Shown here: positions 48,880-59,242 of the stretch, one piece after another
Position numbering within the stretch: position 1 is the first letter of the stretch
Layout of the letters: every line of letters starts with the position of its first letter
Origin: Symbiodinium natans
Taxonomy: Eukaryota; Sar; Dinophyceae; Suessiales; Symbiodiniaceae
NCBI GenBank assembly: GCA_905221605.1
Contig: CAJNDS010002146.1
Span: forward strand, 850,406 to 914,405
Direction of reading: 5' to 3'
DNA length: 64,000 nt
Program-made: the position numbers and the translations under genes
Notes under the pieces: generated by a model
Seen by the model: the letters and a program-made list of their open reading frames with translations, nothing else
The model's database searches: none
What the model was told of the DNA's origin: nothing

Positions 48880-50520
48880 CATGTGATGAAGGTACAGTAG
48901 CTACTCACTCCGCATCTCTACTCCCGAAACTGACGAGCCATGCAAGTGCCAAAGAGCAGATCTTCGTGACGCCGCGCACCCCGAAGCGCATGTCAAAGTT
49001 CAGGGCGAACTCGTGCCCTGGCGGGCAAAAGCCGGTTGACACCAAGACTTAAACAGGATTTAGCATTTCCTTCAGCTTTAGGATTTAGGACCTTAACCCC
49101 TAAACTCATCTAAGCCCCAGCCCTAGATACTAAAAGCCGCACAAATCACACCCCAGGAAGTATAGATGAGCCACAGCCCCAGATTAAACTTACACCCTAG
49201 GAAGAAAGAGCCTAGGGTGCCAGAAATTGCCAAACCAGAGAAGAGGATCACATCCACAAGTCAAATCCGACACGACTTGGGGGCCAAATGAAATTGCCGT
49301 GGGCGACAATGTACGACAAAAAAGGGGCTTAGTTAAGGACAATGGAATTTGAAACTCATTACGAACCCTAAACCTAAACCCTACGTTGGAGTAGACCCTG
49401 ACAAAAGGTATATGCTTATTAAATTAGGTATAAGCAGCTATAATTGGAACCCCGAACCAAAAAAGTATTCAAGTAAAGTGCAACAAACCCCAGAAAATCC
49501 TAAACCCTAAGCCTCAAGAGCACACCTCCTCCGCCGACTCGTCCGGCGAGCTCGGCAATGGTCGCCTACCATTCTGTCGCGGTTGAGGGCGCACGGTGCA
49601 GGGCTTCTACATCTGAATCAAGGGTTCGGGGTGTGGGGATGAGGGTGGGTGGTCTCGGGTTTAGGGATGAGGGTTTTAGGGTTTGGGGTGCACCTCCCAC
49701 GCAAAGACACCGAGAGACCAATACCCCTTCATTCATTACATATACAGCAAACCATATAGGGCCCTTAGTATGATTTGAGGTAATTCCTTCGTTGAGGGGT
49801 AGTGGGCTCTTTGGGTACTGCAGAGATGTGGGGTGCAAGACGTGAAGCACAAGCACGCAATGGGGCACAACATGGCTGCCGTTCGTATGGAGGAGTGTGA
49901 ACACCGGAACCGCAAAGGCAACGGCATAGAAACTTCCTCTACAAGGAGGGTCCCCCTAGTTCTAAGTATAGATATAAGGACCCCAAATTAGGTTATAAGG
50001 GTCCTAAATTAGGTTACAAGTCCCTTAACTATAGTTAGTATAGCAAGGGGGCTCCTCCTTGTAGGACCCACGTGATACGGGAGGGAGTCGCTTAGGGTCG
50101 ATAGGGCTTAGGATTTAGAGGGTCTCGCATCGTCCAAGCTTTGTGTTTTGAGAAGATGAACCCAAACGGAGATATGATCCCAGAAGCAAAGCTGCGCGAC
50201 CGCAACTTGTAGATCCCCGAGGGCTGCTTATAGGTGTTATTTTCAACAGTTATGTTACACAAGCTTTAATATTTCAGAATATCTCCTCCTTGTCGACAAA
50301 TGATGTTTGTTTGCCGGAGTGAGACATGACTAGCAGGATCATTTCTGTCTGAAACCCATCAGCAACGGCCATAGTCGAAAAAAAACGAACCCCTGCGAAA
50401 AAAACTACTTCCAAAAAAAAGTAGCTCCAGAAACCCGAAGCCCCAAACCCCTACTTGAACCCTAAACTTTAAATCCTAAATCCTAAACCCTAAATTAATT
50501 AACCCCGCCAAAAAAACAAA
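48880..50520. other. Segment with one foldback and weak exon-like DNA
   Basis: Near 49570 the minus strand ends SDVEALHRAPSTATEW at a donor-like GTAGGCG. Otherwise no supported gene is seen. Confidence 0.3.
49936..50066. mobile_element. Single foldback element, TIR TCTACAAGGAGG
   Basis: Left TCTACAAGGAGGGTCCCCC, right GGGGGCTCCTCCTTGTAGGA, with a tandem internal AATTAGGTTAYAAG motif. Confidence 0.6.
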
Positions 50521-50528
50521 AAAAAACT

Positions 50529-50599
50529 GAACGAAGGCGCTTCGAACCGCACCTTCGGCATGGTCCGCAGAATTTCCATGTTGGAGTGCCAATCCTTGT
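50529..50599 (-). CDS. Candidate internal exon in the crotonase interval
   Basis: Acceptor CAAATCAG, then DKDWHSNMEILRTMPKVRFE and APSF. It lies between the second and third recognised crotonase exons, TTTAGGG on the right and AT/A-rich DNA on the left. Family membership is unproven. Confidence 0.45.
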
Positions 50600-50702
50600 C
50601 TGATTTGGGGTTTAGGGTTCGGGGTTAAGGGTTTAGGGCTGAGGGTTGAGGGTTTAGGGTTTGGAGTTTACGGTTTAGGGTTTAGGGTTGAGGACTTAGA
50701 GT

Positions 50703-51045
50703 TTAGGAGGTTACTTGAAGGTTCATGGGTAGTTCTAAGTAGGGTGGTACGTATAGTAGCTATACGTAACTTCTCGCATCGTGTCCTTTGCAGTTTCTCT
50801 GCTAAGCCAGGCTTTGCTTGGGGTTGAGTTCATCAAGTTGCCCGTTGCCGTTTGTAAGAAGATGCTTCCAAATGATTGCAAAAAGGACGATCCCAGAATG
50901 TTCAGGGATAGTCGCAGATTTTCAGGGGGTCCGGATTTAGGCTGGAGACGCATCTCATCTCAACGCAAACCCCTAAACCCTCGAACCCCAAACCCTTCTA
51001 GGGGAACCCTAAACCCCAAGGACCTTAAGCCCTCAACCCAATGAG
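50703..51045. other. Half FB1 element and two competing frames
   Basis: TTACTTGAAGGTTCATGGG at about 50708 is one FB1 end. From 50735 to 51044 both strands are open over 70 codons with no recognised domain, so neither is called. Confidence 0.3.
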
Positions 51046-51346
51046 CCCAACACGCCTTAACTGACTCCCCAGTTAAGGAATATACATTAAACCATACATG
51101 ACCAGGAATAAAGTTTCGTCGCTCTTGACAAGACTCGACAAAGTTGACGGAGGACAGCGGAGTATTGCATCATGGTTTTGTTCTAGCCTGGCCAGCGGAG
51201 GAATTAATCCCCTGGAATAAACTTATACTATTTTTAATGTTCCGGAGGAGGACCCGGCGCTCTTGGAGTGCAGGAGTCTAAGGGGAGAGGGGGTTTTCTG
51301 CTGTCTTCTTGTCTTATGTTGTGAGTGCGACGAACTTTCGGCCTGG

Positions 51347-51480
51347 CGCAGTATGGGTGGTTATCAACATTATGGTCCCTTTTGGGGTCCCTATTACGAT
51401 ACGGCACCTGATATTTAGGGTACAGTACCCCAAAAGGGATCATCATTTTGACAACCACCCATGTACTGCGTATGGGCTTC
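51347..51480. mobile_element. Near-perfect palindrome with about 40-bp arms
   Basis: Left GCGCAGTATGGGTGGTTATC ... CCCTTTTGGGG, right CCCCAAAAGGGATCATC ... ACAACCACCCATGTACTGC. It has the longest inverted arms of any foldback in the window and only one copy was seen. Confidence 0.65.
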
Positions 51481-51547
51481 GTTTCCATGATTTCAGGGTA
51501 CATTCCTGAACTAAGAAGTCTTGGGCTCTCCGGGAACTACTGCCTTA

Positions 51548-51680
51548 GGGAAGTTACATGGCCCCTTACCTTCCTTCAAGGGTTCTGAAGTATTGGCCAC
51601 TGTGGTTTTACAGGGTATTTAAGAGGGTATTTAAGGGTTACCCAACTAACAACCCATGTTAACGGACTATGTAACTCCCC
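51548..51680. mobile_element. Single foldback element, TIR GGGAAGTTACATGG
   Basis: Left GGGAAGTTACATGGCCCC, right GGACTATGTAACTCCCC. Confidence 0.45.
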
Positions 51681-52166
51681 TAAACCCTAAGCACTAAACC
51701 CTAAACCCTACACCCTACACCCTAAACCCTAAACCCTAAACCAATCCCCTAAGATCAAGGCCAGACTCGTTGAGCACAGCGCCACGCTCCGTCGGAGGGT
51801 TGGGCTCACTCCTGAGAGTTCGGGCTTAGGGGGTCGGAGAAACCCTAAACCCTAAACCCTAACCCCTAAACCAAAGAGCTGAAAAGGGTTCAGGGTTTAG
51901 GGTAAAGGGGCCGGGGTCTCTCATTGAACCAAGGTGATCATACGGGATGAAGGTTGCTAGGAGCTTCGGAGTAGAGAGTTCAAAAAGGCTTCACCAGCAA
52001 CTTCTGGGATAGAGTTGAGCGGCTTAGAGTTGAGGGGGTGTACTTGGAGGTTCATGGATAGGTATAAGAAGGGTGATAACTCTGGTAACTATACTCATAC
52101 TTCTACCGTAGTTAGGGTACTTATATGGGGGTTGTCTGATTTTCTTGCTCCCAGGAAAGCACCAAG

Positions 52167-52206
52167 CGCCGCGCCTTTCGCGGACCTTTCGCGCCCTTTC
52201 GCGGAG
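52167..52206. repeat. CCTTTCGCGG block left of the satellite
   Basis: GCCTTTCGCGGACCTTTCGC followed by GCCCTTTCGCGG. The same kind of block recurs at 53336-53372 inside and 54690-54740 at the right end of the satellite, so it punctuates the array. Confidence 0.7.
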
Positions 52207-52279
52207 ACGTAAAACTATCATAGAGTTTTCGTCGATGATATAGTCGACATAACCAAGTACAAACAGCAGGGAAGCTGGG

Positions 52280-52460
52280 TGCGTTTTCCAAGCCCCCCAA
52301 AACGCACTTTGCCCTCTCACCCCAAGAAGGGGAATCAATGTGCTGGTTTCAAAGCTTGTGGACAAGTGGTCGACAAAACCAAATACAAGCTCCAGTGTGC
52401 GTTTTCCAGGACCTCAAAACGCACTTTGCTCTCTCATCCCAAGAAGGGGAAATAATGTGC
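52280..52460. repeat. Two diverged copies of a 110-bp segment
   Basis: GTGCGTTTTCCA...CAAAACGCACTTTGC...CCCAAGAAGGGGAA occurs at about 52288 and again at about 52398. A third, partial, copy is near 53512 (CCAAAACGCACTTTGCCCC). Confidence 0.75.
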
Positions 52461-52484
52461 TGAAAGCAGCGCTTCTGGACAAAC

Positions 52485-54665
52485 GGTCCGCCCCTAAAGG
52501 CACCCATAGTGCAGGATTCAGCCTATTTGGGGCTCATACTGATAGAATATCCTGTCCCTTAAGCCTCAAACCCCAATGCGAGTGCGTTTAGGGACCGCCC
52601 CTAAAGGCACCCATAGTGCAGGATTCAGCCTATTTGGGGCTCATACTGATAGAATATCCTGTCCCTTAAGCCTCAAACCCCAATGCGAGTGCGTTTAGGG
52701 ACCGCCCCTAAAGGCACCCATAGTGCAGGATTCAGCCTATTTGGGGCTCATACTGATAGAATATCCTGTCCCTTAAGCCTCAAACCCCAATGCGAGTGCG
52801 TTTAGGGACCGCCTCTAAACGCACCCATTGTGCAGGTTTCAGCCTATTTGGGGTTCATACTGATAGAATATCCTGCCCCTTAACCCTCAAACCCCAATGC
52901 GAGTGCGTGTAGGGACCGCCCCTAAACGCACCCATAGTGCAGGTTTCAGCCTATTTAATGGTTCGTACTTATGGACTCTCATGCCCCTGAACACTTCAAA
53001 CCCCAGTGCGAGTGCGTTTAGGGACCGCCCCTAAACGCACCCATAGTGCAGTTTTAACTCACTCACTTGGGTTTGAGGTGTGCAGGGGCATCAGAGTCCA
53101 TTAGTACGAACCCCAAATAGGCTGAAACCTGCACCACGGGTGCGTTTGCACGGGCATGAGAACCCATCAATACGAACCCCAAATAGGCTGAAACCTGCAC
53201 CATGGGTGCGTTTGCACGCGGTCCCTAAACGCACTCGTTTCGGGTTTGAGGGCTAATCGGCATGATATTCTATCAGCCAGATTTAATGGAAGTTGGAAGC
53301 ACGGCTGGCCAATACCTTTCCAGGACCTGTCGCCCAATCGCGTCCCTTTCGCGGACCTTTCGCGTGCCTTTCGCCATTTTCAGCGTGCGCTTCCTCTCAG
53401 AAACAGCGTGAAATCAGGGAGCACTTTCGCGGTCAGTCGCGGAGATCTTGCTCTCCAGCACGTGCCATCAACCATCCAAGCCTGCGTTTTTGCACTCGAC
53501 AGGGATCAGTGTGCATTTTTGAGGCCTTCCAAAACGCACTTTGCCCCTGATCCCCGAATGCTTTGCAGCATCAGGCATAAAACCCCCTAAGCCCCACATG
53601 GGTGCGTTTGAAATGCGTTCGTCGGGGAGCAAAACAAAGTATGTGTGAAGCCCAAATAGGCTGAGACCTGCACTATGGGTGCGTTTAGGGGCCCTAAACG
53701 CACTCGCATTCGGGCTTGAGGGTTAAGGGGCAGGATATTCTATCAGTATGAACCCCAAATAGGCTGAAACCTGCACTTATGGGTGCGTTTAAGCGCGGTC
53801 CCTAAACGCACTCGCATTGGGGCTTGAGGGTTAAGGGGCAGGATACTCTATCAGCATGAACCCCAAATAGGCTGAAACCTGCACAATGGGTGCGTTTAGA
53901 GGCGGTCCCTAAACGCACTCGCATTGGGGTTTGAGGCTTAAGGGACAGGATAAAAATTCTATCAGTATGAACCCCAAATAGGCTGAAACCTGCACAATGG
54001 GTGCGTTTAGGCGCGGTCCCTAAACGCACTCGCATTGGGGCTTGAGGGCTAAGGGGCAGAATGTTCTACCAAATAGGCTGAAGCCTGCACTATGGAAGCG
54101 TTTAGAGGCGGTCCCTAAACGCACTCGCATTGGGGTTTGCGGCTTAAGAGACAGGATATTCTATCAGTATGAACCCCAAATAGGCTGAAACCTGCACCAT
54201 GGGTGCGTTTAGGTGTGGTCCCTAAACGCACTCGCATTGGGGGTTGAGGCTTAAGGGACAGGATAATTATCAATATGAACCCCAAATAGGCTGAAACCTG
54301 CACAATGGGTGCGTTTAGGCGCGGTCCCTAAACGCACTCGCATTGGGGTTTGCGGCTTAAGAGACATGATATTCTATCAGTATGAACCCCAAATAGGCTG
54401 AAACCTGCACAATGGGTGCGTTTAGGCGCGGTCCCTAAACGCACTCGCACTGGGGCTTGAGGGTTAAGGGGCAGGATATTCTATCAATATGAGCCCCAGA
54501 TAGGCTGAAACCTGCACTATGGGTGCGTTTAGGCGCGGTCCCTAAACGCACTCGCATTCGGGCAGGATATTCTATCAGTATGAACCACAAATAGGCTGAA
54601 ACCTGCACCACGGGTGCGTTTAGGGGCGGTCCCTAAACGCACTTGCTTGGGGTTTGAGGGTTAAG
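52485..54665. repeat. 107-bp satellite in head-to-head blocks
   Basis: Six units in one orientation at 52489, 52596, 52703, 52810, 52917 and 53026 (period 107, last 109). About 12 units in the opposite orientation run from about 53080 to 54660, interrupted by unrelated DNA at 53240-53640. Each unit has the landmarks GCACCCATAGTGCAGG, AGCCTATTTGGGG and GATAGAATATCCTG. Arms GCGTTTAGGG and CCCTAAACGC, 5 nt apart, form a perfect hairpin made of telomere-type sequence. Confidence 0.95.
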
Positions 54666-54822
54666 GGGCATGATATTTGATCAACCAGATTATCCCTTTC
54701 GCGGCGCCTTCCGCCGCGCTTTCGCGGGCCTTTCGCGGATACTAAAAAACAAGCAGAAATCTATGTAAAATATTCGCCATTAAAAAAAAGAAGACAAGGG
54801 TTTGCGGATAACGCCCATATAC

Positions 54823-54916
54823 CCATGAATCTCCAAGCAGGGTTTAGAGGTCAGGGTGTAGGGTTTACATATAACCCTTTTTGGGGTACTTACATCCCAT
54901 GAACCTCGAAGTACGG
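54823..54916. mobile_element. FB1-related element, rearranged
   Basis: Ends CCCATGAATCTCCAAG and CCCATGAACCTCGAAGTA lie in the same orientation rather than inverted, so this is a damaged or composite copy. Confidence 0.4.
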
Positions 54917-55046
54917 TCGAGGGTTTAGGGATTAGGGGTGTAGAGTCTAGGGTTTCAGGGTGCAACATGTCGAGCTGAGATTTTCGGGCCGTGTCTCAGA
55001 ATAGTCTTGACATCCAGGTGCGCCAGCCAGAAGTGCTCCTGAGCTT

Positions 55047-55170
55047 AGGGTTTGTAGGGTTTGTAGGGTTTGTAGGGTTTGTAGGGTTTGTAGGGTTTGT
55101 AGAGTTTGTAGGGTTTGTAGGGTTTGTAGGGTTTGTAGGGTTTGTAGGGTTTGTAGGGTTTGTAGGGTTT
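55047..55170 (+). repeat. GTAGGGTTT nonamer array
   Basis: About 14 units of a telomere-related 9-mer, almost perfect. Frames on both strands (GFVGFVGFV, QTLQTLQTL) are translations of the repeat. Confidence 0.95.
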
Positions 55171-55441
55171 CTATGTGCACTTCAGAAAGTTGGAACATGG
55201 TTTAAGGATGATGAGAGCTGAGGATTCGCTGTAGTAAACCGTTTGGGGTATGGGGATAAGGATATTCCAGCTTTTCGGAGTCTACTGTAGGGTTTTGGGT
55301 TCAAAGTTTGGATTCCTGAGTTGAAGGGCATATTATTAGTAGCCCTAAACCCTAAACCCCTAAGGGCTGAGAATCTGTGTGTAGGCTTACAGAGTTTGTA
55401 GGGCTTACAGGCGGCTTTGCAGGGCTTCTACCCTGGAACCC

Positions 55442-55559
55442 TACTTGGAGGTTCATGGGACTTAACAAGGATAACCCCTACCAGGCCCTTTAGGGGAATT
55501 ATAAGTAGGGTTATAAGTACAGTTATAATGGGTTAGTAAGTACCACGAACCTCCAAGTA
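55442..55559. mobile_element. Foldback/MITE-like element, family FB1, copy with both ends
   Basis: 118 bp, TACTTGGAGGTTCATGGG to ACCACGAACCTCCAAGTA. It shares the TATAAGTACAGTTATAA core with the copy at 1075-1218. Confidence 0.65.
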
Positions 55560-55726
55560 CCCAAAACCCCAAAACCCGAAAACGCATTGCTTCAGCCCTC
55601 AGCCCTGAAGTCCCTACCGTTTTGGGTTTCTTCAGGGGTGTCTAAGTCTGGGGTTTGGAGCTTTGGGGGTGTGTAGCGCGTTTATGGGATCAGCGTTCCT
55701 AAGCCCTAAGCCCTAAACTACTGGCC

Positions 55727-55820
55727 ACGGCTCGTTGGCGCTTCGCACGACCAGGACTCGGATCGCATCGTCGCGGGCTACACGCTTCACCATCTCACCG
55801 AACTCCTGGCAGCTCTTCCC
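55727..55820 (-). CDS. Crotonase-family exon, second
   Basis: Acceptor TTATGTTTCAG|GGG, then SCQEFGEMVKRVARDDAIRV and LVVRSANEPWP. The crotonase family has ...L...(L/V)..(A/L)..D..(I/V)R(V/A)(L/V)V(L/V) here. Its left border lies near GGCCAG beside a CCCTAAG tract. Confidence 0.6.
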
Positions 55821-56464
55821 CTGAAACATAAATCCTGAACCCTAAACCCTGAACCCTAAACCCGAAACCCTAAACCCTACACCGCAAGCCCTATATCCAA
55901 GGGTCGTCACATGGTCCCTTAAATAGGGGCCCTTACATGGGGACCCCCTAAGAGCCCATAAGCACCCTCTAAGGTAAGGGACCACATTGAGGGCCCATGA
56001 AACTGCCCTTAGACCAAACCCTAAACTACTGAGTTGGTGAGTTCATAAGCCTCAAAAAAAGTGTACACGTTCAGCTCTATAGGGGTTTAGAGTATCCCAA
56101 AAAGACTCAGCAGCTAAGACTAAACCCTAAACCGGGCTAGATCGTCGGGGCCCGAAGCTTCGGACTAACCTAAAGACATTTGAAGCCCCCGGAACTCATG
56201 AACCTGAAGCAGTGCATCATAGAGGGTCCCGAGGCCTTCCCCGGAAAAAAGTGTAGGGCTTAGGCTTTGGGAGCAAGAACTTTACGAAGTAGTAGGGACT
56301 ACGCGGCACCCCCTTTGACGGGGAGATGTGGGGAATAGGGATACCTGGGTGGGGGTTTTGGAGTTCCAACCCTGACGCGCCTTGCATAGTTGGCGGTTAG
56401 TGTTTAGGGCTACTTGGAGGCTCATGTGAAGTAGGGTTATAAGTACCCTAGTTGCCATAGTTGC

Positions 56465-56607
56465 AACCCTAACCCCTAACCCCTAACCCCTAACCCCTAA
56501 CCCCTAACCCCTAACCCCTAACCCCTAAACCCTAAACCTAAACCCTAAACCCTAAACCCTAAACCCTAAACCCTAAACCCTAAACCCTAAACCCCAACCC
56601 TAAACCC
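56465..56607 (-). repeat. CCCCTAA block followed by CCCTAAA block
   Basis: Eight perfect CCCCTAA units, then about ten CCCTAAA units. There is an abrupt switch of the telomere-like variant at about 56527. Confidence 0.9.
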
Positions 56608-56609
56608 TG

Positions 56610-56712
56610 GCTCCTTGAACAGCTTTCCGGTGATGAGGTTGATCCCGGCCTCGTCGCCCGAGTTCATCGTGGCGATGCAAACCCCATTCTCACTGAGCTC
56701 CAGCCTCAAGAA
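56610..56712 (-). CDS. Crotonase-family exon, first recognised
   Basis: Acceptor CCCTAAG|TTC, in which the AG comes from a telomere-like unit. Then FLRLELSENGVCIATMNSGD and EAGINLITGKLFKEP. The pattern L.(L/V)(E/D)...GV..I.MN....N.(I/L)....L is the crotonase N-terminal strand and helix. Donor candidates: CCAGG|GTTTAG (GT, telomere-derived) or CCAG|GG. Confidence 0.6.
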
Positions 56713-56930
56713 CTTAGGGTTTAGGGTTTAGGGTTCGGGGCTTAGTATAGGGTTTAGGGTTTAGGGTTAGGGGCTTAGTATAGGGTTTAGGGTTTCAGAT
56801 TTGGGGCATAGGGTTTAGGGTTGGCTTGCCTCTCCAGCTACCAGGGAGTGAAATGTTTAACTTCATTCAGGAAACCCAGGCAGTTTGACGTTCTACCATG
56901 GGCCGCGGAAGCTGGTGCCACAGGAAGTAG

Positions 56931-57112
56931 GTACTTGGGGGTTCCGTAGGTAGCTACAAGTAGGGTTTAGGGTTTAGGGTTTAGGGTTTAGGGTTTAGGG
57001 TTTAGGGTTTAGGGTTTAGGGTTTAGGGTTTAGGACTATGACTACCCTAGATGGGGTTCTGAGTTGCCATACTTGTCACCTTACTTATAGCTATCCATGA
57101 ACCTCGAAAGAG
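56931..57112. mobile_element. FB1-related foldback with a telomere tract inside
   Basis: Left end TACTTGGGGGTTCCGTAGG with TAGCTACAAGTAGGG, right end CTTATAGCTATCCATGAACC and TCGAAAG. Ten perfect TTTAGGG units at 56963-57033 sit between them, so either the element carried or received telomere repeats. Confidence 0.5.
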
Positions 57113-57128
57113 GGTTTGATAAGGACCC

Positions 57129-57228
57129 CGGTAGCCCAGTAACCATATCACAAGGAGGGCACCCTTTTTGGGGTTGGTTAAGGGAAGCCAGAACCAAACA
57201 AAAAGGGTAAATACATGGTACTGCCAAG
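57129..57228. mobile_element. Foldback-like element, family FB2, copy 4
   Basis: GGTAGCCCAGTAACCATAT, core AGGGCACCCTTTTTGGGG, decayed right end TGGTACTGCCAAG. Confidence 0.5.
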
Positions 57229-57434
57229 GGGCTTTGGAGTTTGCTTGTGCTTCAGGGTTATGTCCAGAGCTTCACTTTTCAGCCCCGTTTTAACCGTGAA
57301 CCCTGAACACTAAACCCTAATACCTGAACTCTAAACCCTAAACCCTAAACCACAAACCCTGTACCCGAAACCCTGATCACTAAACCCTGAAATCTAAACC
57401 CTAAACCCTAGACCCTAGACCCTGAACCCTGAAC

Positions 57435-57532
57435 TCTGCGAGTGCTTTGGTGGCCTGGGGCTCTTGTGGCTCACGGCTTCGGGGGCTTGGCAGCTCTGAG
57501 GGTTCGGAGGTTCCCAGATCTTCCAAGTAAGT
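57435..57532 (-). CDS. Candidate low-complexity exon
   Basis: The minus strand reads LEDLGTSEPSELPSPRSREP and QEPQATKALAE without stops, next to a CCCTGAA tract. Pro/Ser/Glu bias makes it a weak call. Confidence 0.3.
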
Positions 57533-57997
57533 TTCGGGTAGGGTTTAGGGTTTGAATTTGGGGTTTGGGGTTTGGTTAGGGTTTAGGGTTTTAAGGGGTC
57601 TTGTAGGGGTCCTGGTTTTAGGGAATTTGGGCATATCTAGTCATACTCCTAATGTTGAGGGTTTAGGGCCCGCAGGGCTCCTTAGATTGCATCAGGTTTC
57701 GCAATCCAGGGGTGCCCGTTTGTACGGGGCTCTGAAACAGGCTTTAAAGGGGATGGGGGCTATATTGGGGTAGCCCTATTTGGGGAAGTACATAGCGCGC
57801 TTTATGGTTCAACGGCATATTCCCTATTTTCAGGGTTTGACAGCTTGAAGGGATTGTGAATATTTGTGGCGTGATTTGTCTTGTTGGTCGTGCTTTGGGG
57901 CGTTGTCTGTGGATTTCGGACTTGGCAGTTTGCGTCTTTTGGGGCTCAAGGTCTGTGTCAAACAGGGCTAAACCCTAAACCCTAAACCCTAAATCCT

Positions 57998-58090
57998 AGG
58001 GTCATGGAAAGAGCTTCCGCCACGAGGCTTGATGGTCTTCCACTTCTCGGCATAGCTTGGCACCACCACCATGCCGCCACGTGTCAACCC
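57998..58090 (-). CDS. Candidate internal exon, product unknown
   Basis: The minus strand reads GGMVVVPSYAEKWKTIKPRG and GSSFHDPR without stops, a strongly coding-like sequence. It lies upstream, in gene order, of the crotonase exons. No family is recognised. Confidence 0.45.
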
Positions 58091-58124
58091 TCGAAACAGC
58101 CCGCTTGGGCCTCTATATCTGTAT

Positions 58125-58245
58125 ATACAACATATTTGTATGTGTATATATATATATATGTGTGTAATGTATGTGTAGGTATGTATACATATACATGTGT
58201 ATATTATGTGTTACATATATATATGTATATGTGTATGTATATAGG
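58125..58245. repeat. TATATG/TGTATA microsatellite
   Basis: Impure dinucleotide and TATATGTG repeats. Confidence 0.9.
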
Positions 58246-58342
58246 TCAACCCTCTGTCTAAGCTCCCTACGAAATGCAGGCAGACATAGGGTTGAGGCTT
58301 CATGTTGTAGAGTGAACCAATGCCAGTAGGGACGTAGGCATG

Positions 58343-58460
58343 CTATTCACACAAGGTGCACGCTTTGCTCGAGGGTGTTGTTGGTGATTTAGCGAACCTA
58401 CAGAGGGCCGCCTGCAATCGGTTTAAGAACCTTGAGCCAGACCGCTTCCAGTTAGCTAGA
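58343..58460 (-). CDS. Candidate terminal exon, product unknown
   Basis: The minus strand reads WKRSGSRFLNRLQAALCRFA and KSPTTPSSKACTLCE then a stop. An internal CAG|GCG could be the acceptor. Weak. Confidence 0.3.
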
Positions 58461-58496
58461 ACATGCCAGCAACAATAAGCCTCACCCCTATGTATT

Positions 58497-58595
58497 ACTA
58501 GACCCAAGAGTAAGCTAGGAATCAAAAAGGGTACCCCTTTTTAGTTTAAACGGGCTTGGCAGGGAATCCGAATAAGGAACTACTCTGAGTCCTAG
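58497..58595. mobile_element. Foldback/MITE-like element, family FB6, copy 2
   Basis: Left ACTAGACCCAAGAGTA, right TACTCTGAGTCCTAG, with GGTACCCCTTTTTAG in the core. Confidence 0.6.
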
Positions 58596-58706
58596 ACAAA
58601 AACAATCTCCGGCCCGCAGCTGTCCCCTACCACCCCAAAAACTTAAGCCCTACACCCCAAAACCAAATACTCCACACCCCAACACCCTTTACCCGAAGAC
58701 CCTAAG

Positions 58707-58795
58707 ATTCTGGTCTTGGAGTCCGGCTCAAGAAAAGCGGAGGCAGTGGGTGGCGGGTTGTAGAGCAGAGACTGCCAATCCTGAGCCAACCCATG
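58707..58795 (-). CDS. Candidate internal exon, product unknown
   Basis: The minus strand reads LAQDWQSLLYNPPPTASAFL and EPDSKTRI without stops. To the right lies a TTTAGGG tract. No family is recognised. Confidence 0.45.
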
Positions 58796-58861
58796 GGATA
58801 AGGGCTTTCAGGGTTCAGGGTTCAGGGTTTAGGGTTTAGGGTTTAGAGGTTTAGAGCTTCC

Positions 58862-59020
58862 AGATTTAGCTCTCTACTAGCCTCTGCAACGTGTATACTA
58901 GTCAGGTGAAGGAGTCCACTGTGTTCGACGCCCACCCGAAACCCCTGTAGCCTGGGTTCTAGACAGCTGCAGGGCGTGGGCTCTGAAGCTCCAAAATCTC
59001 GGAGTCCTAAGAGCTGCTCG
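58862..59020 (-). CDS. Candidate exon, product unknown
   Basis: The minus strand reads LRDFGASEPTPCSCLEPRLQ and continues to HVAEASRELNLEAL. It is flanked by TTTAGGG on the left and CCCTGAA on the right, the reverse of the usual exon packaging, so confidence is low. Confidence 0.3.
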
Positions 59021-59119
59021 CTCAAGCCTGTGAACCCTGAACCCTGAACCCTGGACCCTGAACCCTAAACCCTAAACCCTAACCCCTAACCCCTAAACCC
59101 TCAACATTCCCACCCTGCA

Positions 59120-59200
59120 GGCGCGAAAGCTCCCCCGCCTCCATGTCGGGCTCGCGAAACTCGGTCAAGGAGAAGAGGCGCGCCCCAGGGCTGGCAACGC
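59120..59200 (-). CDS. Candidate internal exon, product unknown
   Basis: The minus strand reads VASPGARLFSLTEFREPDME and AGELSRLQGG, with a donor at CAGG|GTGGGA and CCCTAAA to the left, TTTAGGG to the right. No family is recognised. Confidence 0.45.
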
Positions 59201-59242
59201 TTCGTATAAATTATATATATATATGTATATGTACAAACGTAT

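Larger units (their letters stand above)
42681..56712 (-). other. Crotonase (enoyl-CoA hydratase/isomerase) family gene split over about 14 kb
   Basis: Five minus-strand exons follow the family order from high to low coordinates. 56610-56712 is the N-terminal strand region (LELSENGVCIATMNSGDE). 55727-55820 is the next helix-strand (EFGEMVKRVARDDAIRVLVV). 46705-46801 is the conserved PEV-LGI-PGGG turn, here MEVPLGILPGGGA. 45531-45603 is the EVVLSGEDVDADTA helix. 42681-42735 is the C-terminal helix ALAARLASFPPEALGA. Crotonases hydrate or isomerise acyl-CoA thioesters, for example in fatty-acid beta-oxidation. The oxyanion-hole segment between the second and third exons was not found; a candidate exon at 50529-50599 lies in that interval. 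Introns are filled with telomere-like tracts, foldbacks, a satellite and a 22-bp array. Whether it is expressed is unknown. Confidence 0.6.

Noticed and set aside
52485-54665. CRISPR-like array
   Set aside because: The whole 107-bp unit is repeated with little variation and no unique spacers, and the organism is eukaryotic. It is a satellite.
57931-57955. A second spliced-leader relic (TTTTGGGGCTCAAGG)
   Set aside because: It has two extra G inside the core, lies in no transcript context and fits the local GGGCTTAAGG-type repeats.
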